Shown: positions 17,834 through 24,957 of the stretch, piece by piece
How the letters are laid out: every line of letters starts with the position of its first letter
Position numbering within the stretch: the first letter of the stretch is position 1
From: CAZRKC01 sp964600665
GTDB taxonomy: Bacteria > Bacillota > SLNR01
DNA length: 45,187 nucleotides
Direction of reading: 5' to 3'
NCBI GenBank assembly: GCA_964600665.1
Contig: CAZRKC010000016.1
Span: forward strand, 1 to 45,187
The notes under the pieces: model-generated
Database searches by the model: none
What the model was told of the DNA's origin: nothing
The model's input: the letters and a program-made list of their open reading frames with translations, nothing else
Translations under genes and position numbers: made by a program

Positions 17834-18336
17834 TGTAGTTCAATTTCCCAAAGATATTTGTTCCACCGCTGGCCATACTGATCCAGGCGAATCACCAACT
17901 GATAAGGTCCACTGCCACCTGACTCTCGATCGCCTAAATCCACACCATCTCGTTCGTAGACAATGTATACATTATCCGCTGCTCTGATTTCATCCCCGGT
18001 TAATACGATAGTGTATCCATCCACTGCCTTGGTAATGACCTGGTTGACTGACTCCAGATCAAAACCGGAAGCAACAACGAGATCTCTCATCTCTACTCCT
18101 TTATAACGGGTATCAACGGGTGCTTTCCCGCTGCTGCGAAGAATGGCATCAAATTCATATTGAGGCTGTGCAAGTACATCGGCAAACTCGATTTCAATCC
18201 GCCGATCTCCATGAATGATCGCAAAAGTGGCGTCGTCCTGACTGCGTTTCTTCTCTTCTTGCCCACCACGATTAAGCCATGCCGTAACCCCCACGACAAC
18301 AGCCAATATGGCGATGATCCAAATCACTTTCTTCAT
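17830..18336 (-). CDS. membrane-anchored protein with molybdopterin-oxidoreductase-like (SUOX-like) domain
   Basis: A 168-residue protein with an N-terminal signal anchor (MKKVIWIIAILAVVVGVTAWL) and one extracytoplasmic domain. The domain shows the landmarks of the sulfite-oxidase-type molybdopterin-binding fold (PF00174-like): YKGVEMRDLV, AVDGYTIVLTGDEI, a GSGPYQLVI strand and a closing WNKYLWEIEL. The catalytic cysteine that ligates molybdenum in true sulfite oxidases is absent, so a binding role is more likely than catalysis. It is one of several copies of this domain in the operon, joined by ATGA overlaps to the genes on both sides. Confidence 0.75.
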   Translation of the reverse strand: MKKVIWIIAILAVVVGVTAWLNRGGQEEKKRSQDDATFAIIHGDRRIEIEFADVLAQPQYEFDAILRSSGKAPVDTRYKGVEMRDLVVASGFDLESVNQVITKAVDGYTIVLTGDEIRAADNVYIVYERDGVDLGDRESGGSGPYQLVIRLDQYGQRWNKYLWEIELQ

Positions 18337-19820
18337 GGTTTCAAACCCCCTTCTGTGATCACCAAGGGAACCAATAAGTCTTCAATTCGGAAATCTCCAT
18401 GGGACCCACCATCGTCCGTCGCGTGCATGCCATGATCAGCAATAATATACACAGGACCTTTCCATGCGCCAACCAGTGCTTTCACGTAGGTATCATTCCG
18501 CCGGATTGTATCCATGGTGACCTGGCTTAACGGGCCGGTTGCATGCCCCGCATCATCAATGCTGTGGAAATGAACCATCATCAAATCATATCCACCATTC
18601 ATCTTATCCATGGCGGACTGAAAAATTTCATCATCCGCATCGCCACTTTCATCCAGGTCCAGATGCAATAAAGGTTCGATTTCTGTCTTCAGGATACCGA
18701 TGTTTCCTTCGAGAAGAATCCCCTCTTTCTCCAAGTCCAGAACTGTTTTGAAGATTGATGGCACGCTTAATTCCCGTTGCTCTCTCGAATTCACACCATT
18801 GACATCCGGCCATTCTCCGGTCAAAATAGCAGCCATCCCTGTATTTGTGACTGGCGAATACGCTGTCATCGTGGGGATTGCATCCGATAGTGTCTGCATA
18901 AACGGAATGCTCCCCTTTTCCTTTGCTTCGCGGTATTGTTGATATCCAAACCCATCCAGCAAGATGATGAGAACCTTTCGATCTTGCACTAACGAATCAA
19001 CAATCGGATCGTAAAGGTCTGTAATTGATGAAGTGGGTGGGTGAACAAAAATTCCTGCTAAATCATCTAATCGAATCCGGCCATCATCGGAAATATATCT
19101 TAGGGAGTTTCCCATCCATTGAATATATCCGTTTGTACATTCTTGAATGATCTTCCCGCTTTTAGAAACAACTGCAAACGGTATCTCAATTCCTTCTAGG
19201 GTATTAATGGGAATCGCCAAACGCCTTGTATAAACAGATACACGATAATCAGTTCCATCCTTCGTAATCAAGGACGTCCCCTCCAAAAATGGAGTTTCGC
19301 AAAACCCCGTAGCGAAAAGACGCCCTGGTGTTAATTGAGATATGTTCTTCTCACTTGATATCAGATTGAAGGAATCTTTCAGGTCCAGATCCCCTTGTGT
19401 AACAACGATAAGCCGTTCAAGTTTCTTGACTGCTGCGCTAGGGGGATGAAAAAGATGGATTGCTTCCCATCCATTTTCGTTGGTGAAGACCAAATAACTT
19501 GACTCGATTTGATCGCCTTGAATTTCAGCTGCAAGCCCGTCACTAGACACCATCAAGATGGTATAGCGGTCCGATAACGGGCTCGTATCCTTGATAATCC
19601 CTTGTAAGGGAATACCCTGATATGCTACCCCGTTTTTTTCAAAGCTCTGCAATTCTGTTTGGTTTATTTTGCTTAGAATCAGGGGTTGGGTGATGTCACC
19701 GGAAATCTCCAAAGGTGGAATAAATCCAGCCGTTTGTTTACTTTGACATCCAAGGGGGCTGCAAATTAAAATCAAACAGATTGCCACCACCCGCACCCAC
19801 TGAGGGACGCCTTTTTTCAT
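18333..19820 (-). CDS. lipoprotein: SUOX-like domain fused to an alkaline-phosphatase-superfamily phosphohydrolase
   Basis: A 495-residue predicted lipoprotein (signal ending in ICSPLGC). Residues about 35-160 carry the operon's molybdopterin-oxidoreductase-like domain (YQGIPLQGIIKD, SSDGLAAEIQGDQI). From about residue 280 an alkaline-phosphatase/phosphodiesterase domain follows, with metal ligands visible in LIILLDGFG, the nucleophile threonine in VTNTGMA, HSIDDAGH, IIADHGMH and GGSHGDF. Catalysis should occur outside the membrane; removal of a phosphate or nucleotide from the ligand before uptake is my inference. ATG 19820 has GAGAGGGG upstream and overlaps the ECF-S stop as ATGA; the longer open frame is an artefact of that overlap. 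Confidence 0.82.
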   Translation of the reverse strand: MKKGVPQWVRVVAICLILICSPLGCQSKQTAGFIPPLEISGDITQPLILSKINQTELQSFEKNGVAYQGIPLQGIIKDTSPLSDRYTILMVSSDGLAAEIQGDQIESSYLVFTNENGWEAIHLFHPPSAAVKKLERLIVVTQGDLDLKDSFNLISSEKNISQLTPGRLFATGFCETPFLEGTSLITKDGTDYRVSVYTRRLAIPINTLEGIEIPFAVVSKSGKIIQECTNGYIQWMGNSLRYISDDGRIRLDDLAGIFVHPPTSSITDLYDPIVDSLVQDRKVLIILLDGFGYQQYREAKEKGSIPFMQTLSDAIPTMTAYSPVTNTGMAAILTGEWPDVNGVNSREQRELSVPSIFKTVLDLEKEGILLEGNIGILKTEIEPLLHLDLDESGDADDEIFQSAMDKMNGGYDLMMVHFHSIDDAGHATGPLSQVTMDTIRRNDTYVKALVGAWKGPVYIIADHGMHATDDGGSHGDFRIEDLLVPLVITEGGLKP

Positions 19821-20383
19821 AATCGATCCCCTCTCACCAAAATGGATTTTAATTGGCTTTTCTCCACCTGCCGAATCATAGAGTATGCGACAAGCCCACC
19901 TAGGCCACCTGAAAGTGCCGCACTGGATAATGTGAGTAATAAGGGGATCAAAGGAAGGCGAAAAAATACAAGATTCACCAGGAAAACACCACTTGTATTG
20001 GCTGCAATTCCCGCCAGGAAACAGAAAATGAGGCTCTCTCTCCTCGCCATGAGCAACCAAACAACATCGACAGCAATACCAGGGAGCAAATATGTAAATA
20101 AACTCATTAAGCCATGTGTCCCGTAAATACCTAGCGCCATGACCATAATTGCCTGGACAGCAGCAATTAAAGTACCTGCACCGAACTTACGGACCAGTCC
20201 GCTACCAAGCACGATCCACATCATATAGAACCCACCCGCAATCACACCACCGGGGATATACAGCGGACCGGTAATGATATGAGTTAAAGGAACAATTATG
20301 GGTTTTGAAGCAATACCTAAACAAGCCATCAAGGCCAGGACGACTAGATCAAACATACTAAACCGTGATAAGAATCGACTCAT
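19817..20383 (-). CDS. ECF transporter substrate-specificity (S) component
   Basis: A 188-residue protein of about six hydrophobic helices. LALMACLGIASKPIIVPL, a small-residue-rich first helix, and TGPLYIPGGVIAGGFYMMW resemble vitamin-type S components. It lacks the N-terminal MHI-x-D of metal-binding CbiM-type proteins, so nickel or cobalt is unlikely. I cannot assign it to a known vitamin family. ATG 20383 is used (AGGTGA 8 nt upstream) rather than a GTG 12 nt earlier. It sits between SUOX-like lipoprotein genes; the substrate is inferred from context as a pterin or molybdopterin. Confidence 0.75.
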   Translation of the reverse strand: MSRFLSRFSMFDLVVLALMACLGIASKPIIVPLTHIITGPLYIPGGVIAGGFYMMWIVLGSGLVRKFGAGTLIAAVQAIMVMALGIYGTHGLMSLFTYLLPGIAVDVVWLLMARRESLIFCFLAGIAANTSGVFLVNLVFFRLPLIPLLLTLSSAALSGGLGGLVAYSMIRQVEKSQLKSILVRGDRL

Positions 20384-20401
20384 TATAGAAATCACCTGCG
20401 A

Positions 20402-20875
20402 TTACTTCAGAATGATTTTGCTCAATCCTTTAAGATACATATTCGCTGACTGCCCTTTCGGAACTAACTGCACGGGACCGCCATTTTCCTCGTCCATCGC
20501 AACCCCGTCTAAAAGCCATGCGATGATCGTCTCGTCCCCATCCATGACTTCGGCTGTATACTCCACCGCATAACCATCTGCAGCCTCTGCACTGCAGCCA
20601 GTATACCCTGTAATCTGCTTAGCTTCAAAAACCGATTTAAGGGTAACTCCGGTCCAACTTTCCTCCAAAACTGTCCCATCCTTCTTCGTCCGGATTGTTT
20701 CCACGACAATCGGATCCAAATCCGCAACATCCAGATCCGTGAACTCAATTTCACTCCCATTTGTCGTTACAATTGTCACGATCCATTCAGGTTCTTGCTC
20801 AGGTTCCGCTTGAGTACATCCGGCTAAAATTATCGCCAAGACTACGAGTAAAATCCAAATTGATCTTTTTTTCAT
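20402..20875 (-). CDS. lipoprotein with one SUOX-like domain
   Basis: A 157-residue lipoprotein (lipobox IILAGC at residues 16-21). The mature part is a single domain with VTTNGSEIEFTDLDV, SWTGVTLKSVFEAK, AADGYAVEYTAEVM and a closing ENGGPVQLVPKG then MYLKGLSKIILK, the same series of landmarks as its neighbours. No conserved molybdenum-ligating cysteine is evident; the single Cys near YTGC lies elsewhere. GGAGG precedes the ATG. It is best read as an extracellular ligand-binding protein serving the ECF transporter. Confidence 0.75.
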   Translation of the reverse strand: MKKRSIWILLVVLAIILAGCTQAEPEQEPEWIVTIVTTNGSEIEFTDLDVADLDPIVVETIRTKKDGTVLEESWTGVTLKSVFEAKQITGYTGCSAEAADGYAVEYTAEVMDGDETIIAWLLDGVAMDEENGGPVQLVPKGQSANMYLKGLSKIILK

Positions 20876-20893
20876 ATTTATTCCTCCAGTAAT

Positions 20894-21988
20894 TTATTCG
20901 ACTGTTTCGATCTTAAGAAGCCCTTTAATATGGGTGTTGGCAGGCATGCCTGAAAAAATGATACCCGGTTTTTGATCCGCTGTTTCATACAGTAATCCTT
21001 TATCGATATCATCAGCAGCAATAACGATAGCATATCCATCGGTGGCAGTTAATCTTAAATCAACACCAGATTTAAAATTGATGGATGATAGAACATCTTT
21101 TAACAATACACCTGTGTTTCCCTGAATGGACTTTGAATCATAGTATTGCAAAGCCCTAACATATGATAGATACCCTTGGTGTTGGGCTGTGAACCATAAT
21201 ATTTCCTTCACATGCATGCCCCTTGGAATATTTTCTGACACGAACGCCGGTACCTCAGTACCACTCCATTTTATCAAGCCATTACGGAAATTGTCCCAAG
21301 TCTCGTTTTTATCCATCCCATCCGTCGTAAAAAAATGGACAGTCGGCAAAGGTTTTGTTGTGTCCCACTGGACGATGTCGGTTGTTTTTACTCCTTGATC
21401 CAAAGAGCCATCATAGAGGTATTCCACCGAAGCCAAGTCCACGACGGTGCTTTCGATAATATGCAATTCAGTTACTGCTGACACTTCTGCCGGCTCATAG
21501 ATCTCAATTCTCATCAGATTGCGTACCCAATACATTGCCCGTTCGTCGGGTATGATAATTCTTACGGGTTTAACATCGTCTTTCAGCGGTTCACCATCAA
21601 TCTCATAGGCTAGAATGATATCTCGAGCAACCAAGATGTCCTTGATCACCTCAATGGAATAGCCGTCTCCAGCAACCAGCCGGATCGCATTCAGATCCTG
21701 TTGGGTCTTGCCATTGCGTGCAAGCACATCAGACAAAAGCGCACCCTTAATTGAGAATGTGTTAATCTCACCATCTGAATTGACAGACTCCACATCCATG
21801 ATGACAGGCGTTAATTCCTTTAGAGATGCCACAGTTACCTCAATATCAGCTTGTCCATTCTGCACCAACAGAATTCGCTCCCCTGCATCAATCGGGGGCT
21901 CGGTATTCCCCCCACATCCTGCAAGGAAAACAATGATGATCCATAAACCCACTATGGCTTTCAAATTGATTTTCATGAATAGATGCAC
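20894..21988 (-). CDS. lipoprotein with two tandem SUOX-like domains
   Basis: First gene of the Moco-riboswitch operon, 364 residues. The lipoprotein signal ends IIVFLAGC. Domain 1 (about residues 35-170) has IKGALLSDVLARNG, AGDGYSIEVIKDI, a PVRIIIP strand and MYWVRNLMRIEIY; domain 2 (about 175-363) has GNTGVLLKDVLSS, ATDGYAIVIAADDI and NTHIKGLLKIETV. Neither shows the catalytic cysteine of sulfite oxidases. The GTG at 21988 has AGGGA 6 nt upstream; an ATG four codons later has a poorer site. It begins about 20 nt after the leader terminator. Confidence 0.75.
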   Translation of the reverse strand: MHLFMKINLKAIVGLWIIIVFLAGCGGNTEPPIDAGERILLVQNGQADIEVTVASLKELTPVIMDVESVNSDGEINTFSIKGALLSDVLARNGKTQQDLNAIRLVAGDGYSIEVIKDILVARDIILAYEIDGEPLKDDVKPVRIIIPDERAMYWVRNLMRIEIYEPAEVSAVTELHIIESTVVDLASVEYLYDGSLDQGVKTTDIVQWDTTKPLPTVHFFTTDGMDKNETWDNFRNGLIKWSGTEVPAFVSENIPRGMHVKEILWFTAQHQGYLSYVRALQYYDSKSIQGNTGVLLKDVLSSINFKSGVDLRLTATDGYAIVIAADDIDKGLLYETADQKPGIIFSGMPANTHIKGLLKIETVE

Positions 21989-22008
21989 CAGCCTTCCCTG
22001 TCATTATG

Positions 22009-22037
22009 AAAAAAGTCTCTTTCCCATAGAAAGAGAC
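22009..22037 (-). terminator. riboswitch-associated intrinsic terminator
   Basis: Minus strand GTCTCTTTC-TATGG-GAAAGAGAC (22015-22037), a perfect 9-bp stem followed by six T. It lies between the Moco-type aptamer and the first gene of the operon, as expected for transcription attenuation. Confidence 0.92.
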
Positions 22038-22040
22038 AGA

Positions 22041-22156
22041 CTTATCAGTCCACACCACTCCTTTCCAGTCGGGAGGCGCCACCGTTTCCAGAGACACCCT
22101 ATCGGTTCGAGCCCATCGCATCGGCATTAGGGCAGCGAACTCGGAGGTCGTGATTC
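22041..22156 (-). promoter_or_regulatory. Moco (molybdenum/tungsten cofactor) riboswitch
   Basis: On the minus strand the blocks appear in the order known for the Moco RNA motif: ACCTCCGAG near the 5' end, GTTCG and CGAAC arms around a GCCC/GGGC stem, GAACCGATA, CTGGAAACGGTG, then GCGCCTCCC, GGAAAGGAG and a closing GGTGTGGACTGA. CAC-ACC near the 5' end can pair with GGTGTG. Match is by recollection of the family consensus, not a covariance search. The stem that distinguishes molybdenum from tungsten cofactor variants seems present, but I would not rely on it. A terminator follows at 22009-22037. Confidence 0.87.
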
Positions 22157-22215
22157 AGTTCCTATATTTTTTCGTGTAATATCTCAGAAATCCTGCTCCC
22201 GAAACAAATTCGTCA

Positions 22216-22545
22216 TCAATGGTCGCAACTATTATTTTCAGTTACTAATGTCCCATCCAAATACTTTACGATGACATCCGCTGCTTCACCGGTAGCACCG
22301 GTAACCACGGTGATCCCTCTTTCCTCAAGCATTTTTTTAGCTTTGATTCCCAACCCACCAGTAATGATCGTTCCCACACCTAAATCAGACAAGAATTCAG
22401 GTAAGTAACCAGGGACATGACCAGGGCTCATTTGCAAAGTTTGGTCGACAACTTTATTCTCTTCGATCTTGAAAATCAGATACGCTGAGCAATGTCCAAA
22501 ATGCTCCGTGACTTCCGTTCCATCGACCGCAATTGCCACTATCAT
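22216..22545 (-). CDS. NifB/NifX-family iron-molybdenum cluster-binding protein
   Basis: A 109-residue protein of the dinitrogenase iron-molybdenum cofactor family (PF02579), an RNase H-like fold that carries FeMo-type or Fe-S clusters. The typical start MIVAIAVDGTEVTEHFGHC, the core VGTIITGGLGIKAKKML and ITVVTGATGEAADVI are visible. Small stand-alone members are common in anaerobes without nitrogenase, and their cargo is unclear. ATG 22545 has GAAGGGG upstream; the longer frame overlaps the small ORF before it. It shares the mrp promoter. Confidence 0.88.
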   Translation of the reverse strand: MIVAIAVDGTEVTEHFGHCSAYLIFKIEENKVVDQTLQMSPGHVPGYLPEFLSDLGVGTIITGGLGIKAKKMLEERGITVVTGATGEAADVIVKYLDGTLVTENNSCDH

Positions 22546-22559
22546 GACATAATCCCCTT

Positions 22560-22706
22560 CTATATCAAGATTCTTTCTTTCGTTTTGAACCAGACACCTT
22601 GCAAGGCTTTGGCAGCCAGACATACATGTCAGGAAATGCGCTTTTTCACCCCATAATCAGCAAGCATATTTTCATCTGCGAAAGTTGCCAAGGTTATAAT
22701 CTTCAT
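22560..22706 (-). other. small ORF with in-frame UGA (possible UxxC selenopeptide, or a 25-aa peptide)
   Basis: The ATG at 22704-22706 has AAGGGGAG well placed upstream and reads 25 codons (MKIITLATFADENMLADYG...) to a TGA at 22629-22631. If the TGA is read through, the frame continues 22 codons as x-HVCLAAKALQGVWF... and ends in TAG at 22560, 14 nt before the NifX-like start. The TGA would then sit in a U-x-x-C redox pair. Alternatives are a 25-residue peptide or a gene broken by one substitution. I see no convincing SECIS hairpin. Confidence 0.35.
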
Positions 22707-22732
22707 CGAAGATCTCCCCTTTCAGATTGCAA

Positions 22733-23545
22733 CTATTCTTTTTCCAGAATATCTTGAAGTCGCTTTGCAACTGGCATGAAGAAATCTGGATAAAGGTGAT
22801 CGACCAGTTCGATTTTCCCTTCATCAGCCAATACAGCCAAATCTGGCATCATCGGTAATGAAGCCAATAAAGGAATACCGGTTTCTTCTGCCATCGCCTG
22901 CAAACCATTTCCACCAAACAAATGGATTCGTTTGTTACAGTCAGGACACTCAATATAACTCATGTTGCCAATCAACCCCAGCACAGGAACTCCCAGCTTC
23001 TCAGCCATATGAATCGCTTTTTTTACGATCATACCCACCAAATCCTGCGGTGTTGTCACCACAACGACCCCATCTAAGGGTAGCGACTGCATGACTGTCA
23101 AAGGAACGTCACCTGTTCCTGGCGGCAGATCGACAAACAGGTAATCCAAATCATCCCAAGCCACATCTCCGAAGAATTGCTTGACAACCCCGCCGAGTAA
23201 TGGTCCTCGCCAAATGACTGGATCGGCCTCATTTTCCAAAATTAAATTGATCGACATAATTTTTATCTTTTCAACGGATTCCACTGGCAAGATAATATGA
23301 TCCAGCGAATGCGCTTTTTGATTGAGCCCAAACATATGAGGAATACTCGGCCCGGTTATGTCCGCATCCAGTATTCCAACTTTCTTACCTTGGTGAGCCA
23401 TGGATGCTGCCAACATCGCTGTTACAGCTGATTTTCCAACCCCGCCCTTTCCGCTGATGACCCCGACTACTTTACCGATGGTTCCATACCGATAAATCGT
23501 TTTTTCCATGCCTTCCACATTGCTTGCTCTCGCTTGTTCTGCCAT
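22733..23545 (-). CDS. mrp: Mrp/NBP35-family Fe-S carrier ATPase
   Basis: A 270-residue P-loop ATPase that holds and transfers Fe-S clusters. The deviant Walker A is SGKGGVGKSAVTAML near residue 30, followed by ILDADITGPSIPHMFG and VDLPPGTGDVPLTVMQSLP; the cluster-binding CxxC is in YIECPDCNKRIHLFG. It starts about 70 nt after its promoter and is probably co-transcribed with the small ORF and the NifX-like gene. The set Mrp, NifX and DUF134 recurs in anaerobes and points to metal-cluster handling. Confidence 0.93.
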   Translation of the reverse strand: MAEQARASNVEGMEKTIYRYGTIGKVVGVISGKGGVGKSAVTAMLAASMAHQGKKVGILDADITGPSIPHMFGLNQKAHSLDHIILPVESVEKIKIMSINLILENEADPVIWRGPLLGGVVKQFFGDVAWDDLDYLFVDLPPGTGDVPLTVMQSLPLDGVVVVTTPQDLVGMIVKKAIHMAEKLGVPVLGLIGNMSYIECPDCNKRIHLFGGNGLQAMAEETGIPLLASLPMMPDLAVLADEGKIELVDHLYPDFFMPVAKRLQDILEKE

Positions 23546-23614
23546 TGTTCAATCCCCTCTCTGTTGTAAAACCATATGAACCGATTGATTAATCACACAA
23601 AGGTCTCACCTTGG

Positions 23615-23643
23615 ATTTTATCTTAATTATGGGCATATGTCAA
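23615..23643 (-). promoter_or_regulatory. sigma-A promoter of mrp
   Basis: Minus strand TTGACA (23638-23643), 17-nt spacer, TAAAAT (23615-23620), located 70 nt before the mrp start. Confidence 0.85.
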
Positions 23644-23671
23644 TAACTGCTCACCCCAGGATACCCTACCT

Positions 23672-24151
23672 CTAGGTCCGATCAGGCCCGCCTCCACGCC
23701 AACAGCGCCCCCCGCAAAATTGTCTGCCTTGTCCGTAGGTGCAGTCGATGTCACGTGAACCACAAACAGGGCAATGATATTCACCTGCCATAATCTTTTC
23801 GAAATTCTCGAAACTCTCTTCCCAAGTGTGGTTGCAGTTGTGGCAGCTGACAGGGCAGATATTCCGAGTAAAATTCCCGCCCTCAACTCGAATTGCTTTG
23901 CCGTTGATCAAGCTGTCAGCGATGGTCTGTCGGGCAACATTGTAGATTCGCTGAAAAGTTTGTCGAGAAATCCCCATCCGTTCAGCGCACTGCTCTTGCT
24001 CAAGGCCTTCAAGATCCTTCAGCCGAATTGCCTCCAACTCCTCAACCTTGATAATGTTTTCTTCCAGCATGTTTTTCGGTACACCACTGGGTATAAAGTA
24101 GCGAAAACCCGGTAGAAACTCAACTCGGCGCCATTTGACTGGTCGTGGCAA
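23672..24151 (-). CDS. DUF134 family helix-turn-helix protein with zinc ribbon
   Basis: A 159-residue protein. The TTG start at 24151 gives the family's usual N-terminus PRPVKWRRVEFLPG and has AAGGAG 8 nt upstream; a GTG three codons earlier abuts that site. Residues about 40-85 form a sigma-70 region 4-like helix-turn-helix (ELEAIRLKDLEGLEQEQCAE, then ERMGISRQTFQRIYN). The C-terminus holds CHNCNHTWEE and YHCPVCGS, a zinc-ribbon-like pair, and a Gly- and Cys-rich tail. Probably a DNA-binding regulator for the neighbouring metal-cluster genes; target unknown. Confidence 0.85.
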   Translation of the reverse strand: MPRPVKWRRVEFLPGFRYFIPSGVPKNMLEENIIKVEELEAIRLKDLEGLEQEQCAERMGISRQTFQRIYNVARQTIADSLINGKAIRVEGGNFTRNICPVSCHNCNHTWEESFENFEKIMAGEYHCPVCGSRDIDCTYGQGRQFCGGRCWRGGGPDRT

Positions 24152-24184
24152 GAAAACCACTCCTTCCGAAGATATCTTGATACC

Positions 24185-24213
24185 ATATTATCATGGAGTT
24201 TAGCGGTCATCAA
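24185..24213 (-). promoter_or_regulatory. promoter of the DUF134 gene
   Basis: Minus strand TTGATG (24208-24213), 17-nt spacer, TAATAT (24185-24190), just upstream of the DUF134 ribosome binding site. Confidence 0.6.
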
Positions 24214-24231
24214 ATAAATAATAGCATTTGC

Positions 24232-24260
24232 CAATAAAGAGGAGGGGTTCTCCCCCTCCT
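24232..24260 (-). terminator. probable terminator after DUF5320
   Basis: AGGAGGGG and CCCCTCCT form an 8-bp stem (24240-24260). On the minus strand it is followed by CTCTTTATT, a weak T tract, and it lies 6 nt after the DUF5320 stop. Confidence 0.55.
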
Positions 24261-24265
24261 AGTCA

Positions 24266-24526
24266 TTACTTGCCTGTGTCTTCAAGTCGTTTTTTCTCAT
24301 CTTGTATCCATCTCAACTGATCAGCTAAGTAGGTTTCCCTTGCTTGCAGCCATTCCTCACGAGTGTAGGTCGGCCTTGTTACTGGGTCCATATAATTGGA
24401 CCCTGCGTAAGGTGCATATCCTCTACCCTGGCAAAAATTTCCCCTGCCGTTGGCACAATTACCACGTCCCCAACCGGTAGATGCTCCCATACCCATCGGT
24501 CCTGTTCCATCTCTTTTCGGCATCAT
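24266..24526 (-). CDS. DUF5320 domain protein
   Basis: An 86-residue protein beginning MMPKRDGTGPMGMGASTGWGR, the Gly- and Met-rich start typical of DUF5320, with two cysteines (NCANGRGNFC) and a C-terminal predicted coiled helix (REEWLQARETYLADQLRW). These small proteins are regularly found beside NifX-like and Mrp genes in anaerobes; their function is unknown. The site GGAGGGAGGGA stands before two adjacent ATG codons; I used the first. Confidence 0.82.
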   Translation of the reverse strand: MMPKRDGTGPMGMGASTGWGRGNCANGRGNFCQGRGYAPYAGSNYMDPVTRPTYTREEWLQARETYLADQLRWIQDEKKRLEDTGK

Positions 24527-24571
24527 TGGTCCCTCCCTCCGTTTTAATGGGCATACGCCCTTTATAATTTT

Positions 24572-24600
24572 ATACTACACCTTAAACTCTTCTCTGTCAA
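24572..24600 (-). promoter_or_regulatory. sigma-A promoter of the DUF5320 gene
   Basis: Minus strand TTGACA (24595-24600), 17-nt spacer, TAGTAT (24572-24577). Confidence 0.75.
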
Positions 24601-24768
24601 CAACTATGTGACGATCTTTCTTTTACAATCCTTTTCCGAGGAGTGAATCTCGATATCCATTCATGGTCATGATCAGCCCAGACACCCAGATTTCTTACCC
24701 CGTTACCGGTAGTCGATCCATAGATTCACGAACATATCATACCGAAAGGGAATGCCGGAAGGGAAAGC

Positions 24769-24942
24769 ATGATACGCATCGAACTAAAGCAGGAAACAGG
24801 CTTATCAGATATGGTTTGCAGTTATGTTCCAAAGAGATACCCTGTTGATCATCTCATCGAAATTTCATGTCAAGTCAGCGTATCTTTCGAATCGACTTGG
24901 AATGATTTTATGTCTGCCTGCACCATCAACTTTGACTCATAA
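24769..24942 (+). CDS. possible 57-residue protein upstream of the cysteine-synthase-like gene
   Basis: The ATG is preceded by GGAAGGGAAAGC, and the frame stays open to a TAA 15 nt before the next start, whose ribosome binding site follows directly. The product MIRIELKQETGLSDMVCSYV... has three cysteines and matches no family I know. The spacing suggests a translated small gene or leader; coding potential is not proven. Confidence 0.4.
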   Translation: MIRIELKQETGLSDMVCSYVPKRYPVDHLIEISCQVSVSFESTWNDFMSACTINFDS

Positions 24943-24957
24943 AGGAGATGATCGGAA

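Noticed and set aside
19821..20060. N-terminal 80-residue extension of the phosphohydrolase lipoprotein
   Set aside because: It overlaps the ECF-S gene, has no signal peptide, and the lipoprotein signal begins at 19820.
19817..20383. CbiM-type nickel/cobalt S component
   Set aside because: The N-terminal MHI-x-D metal-binding motif is absent.
22041..22156. T-box or cobalamin riboswitch upstream of the ECF operon
   Set aside because: No GGGTGGTACCGCG and no cobalamin B12-box; the conserved blocks fit the Moco motif instead.
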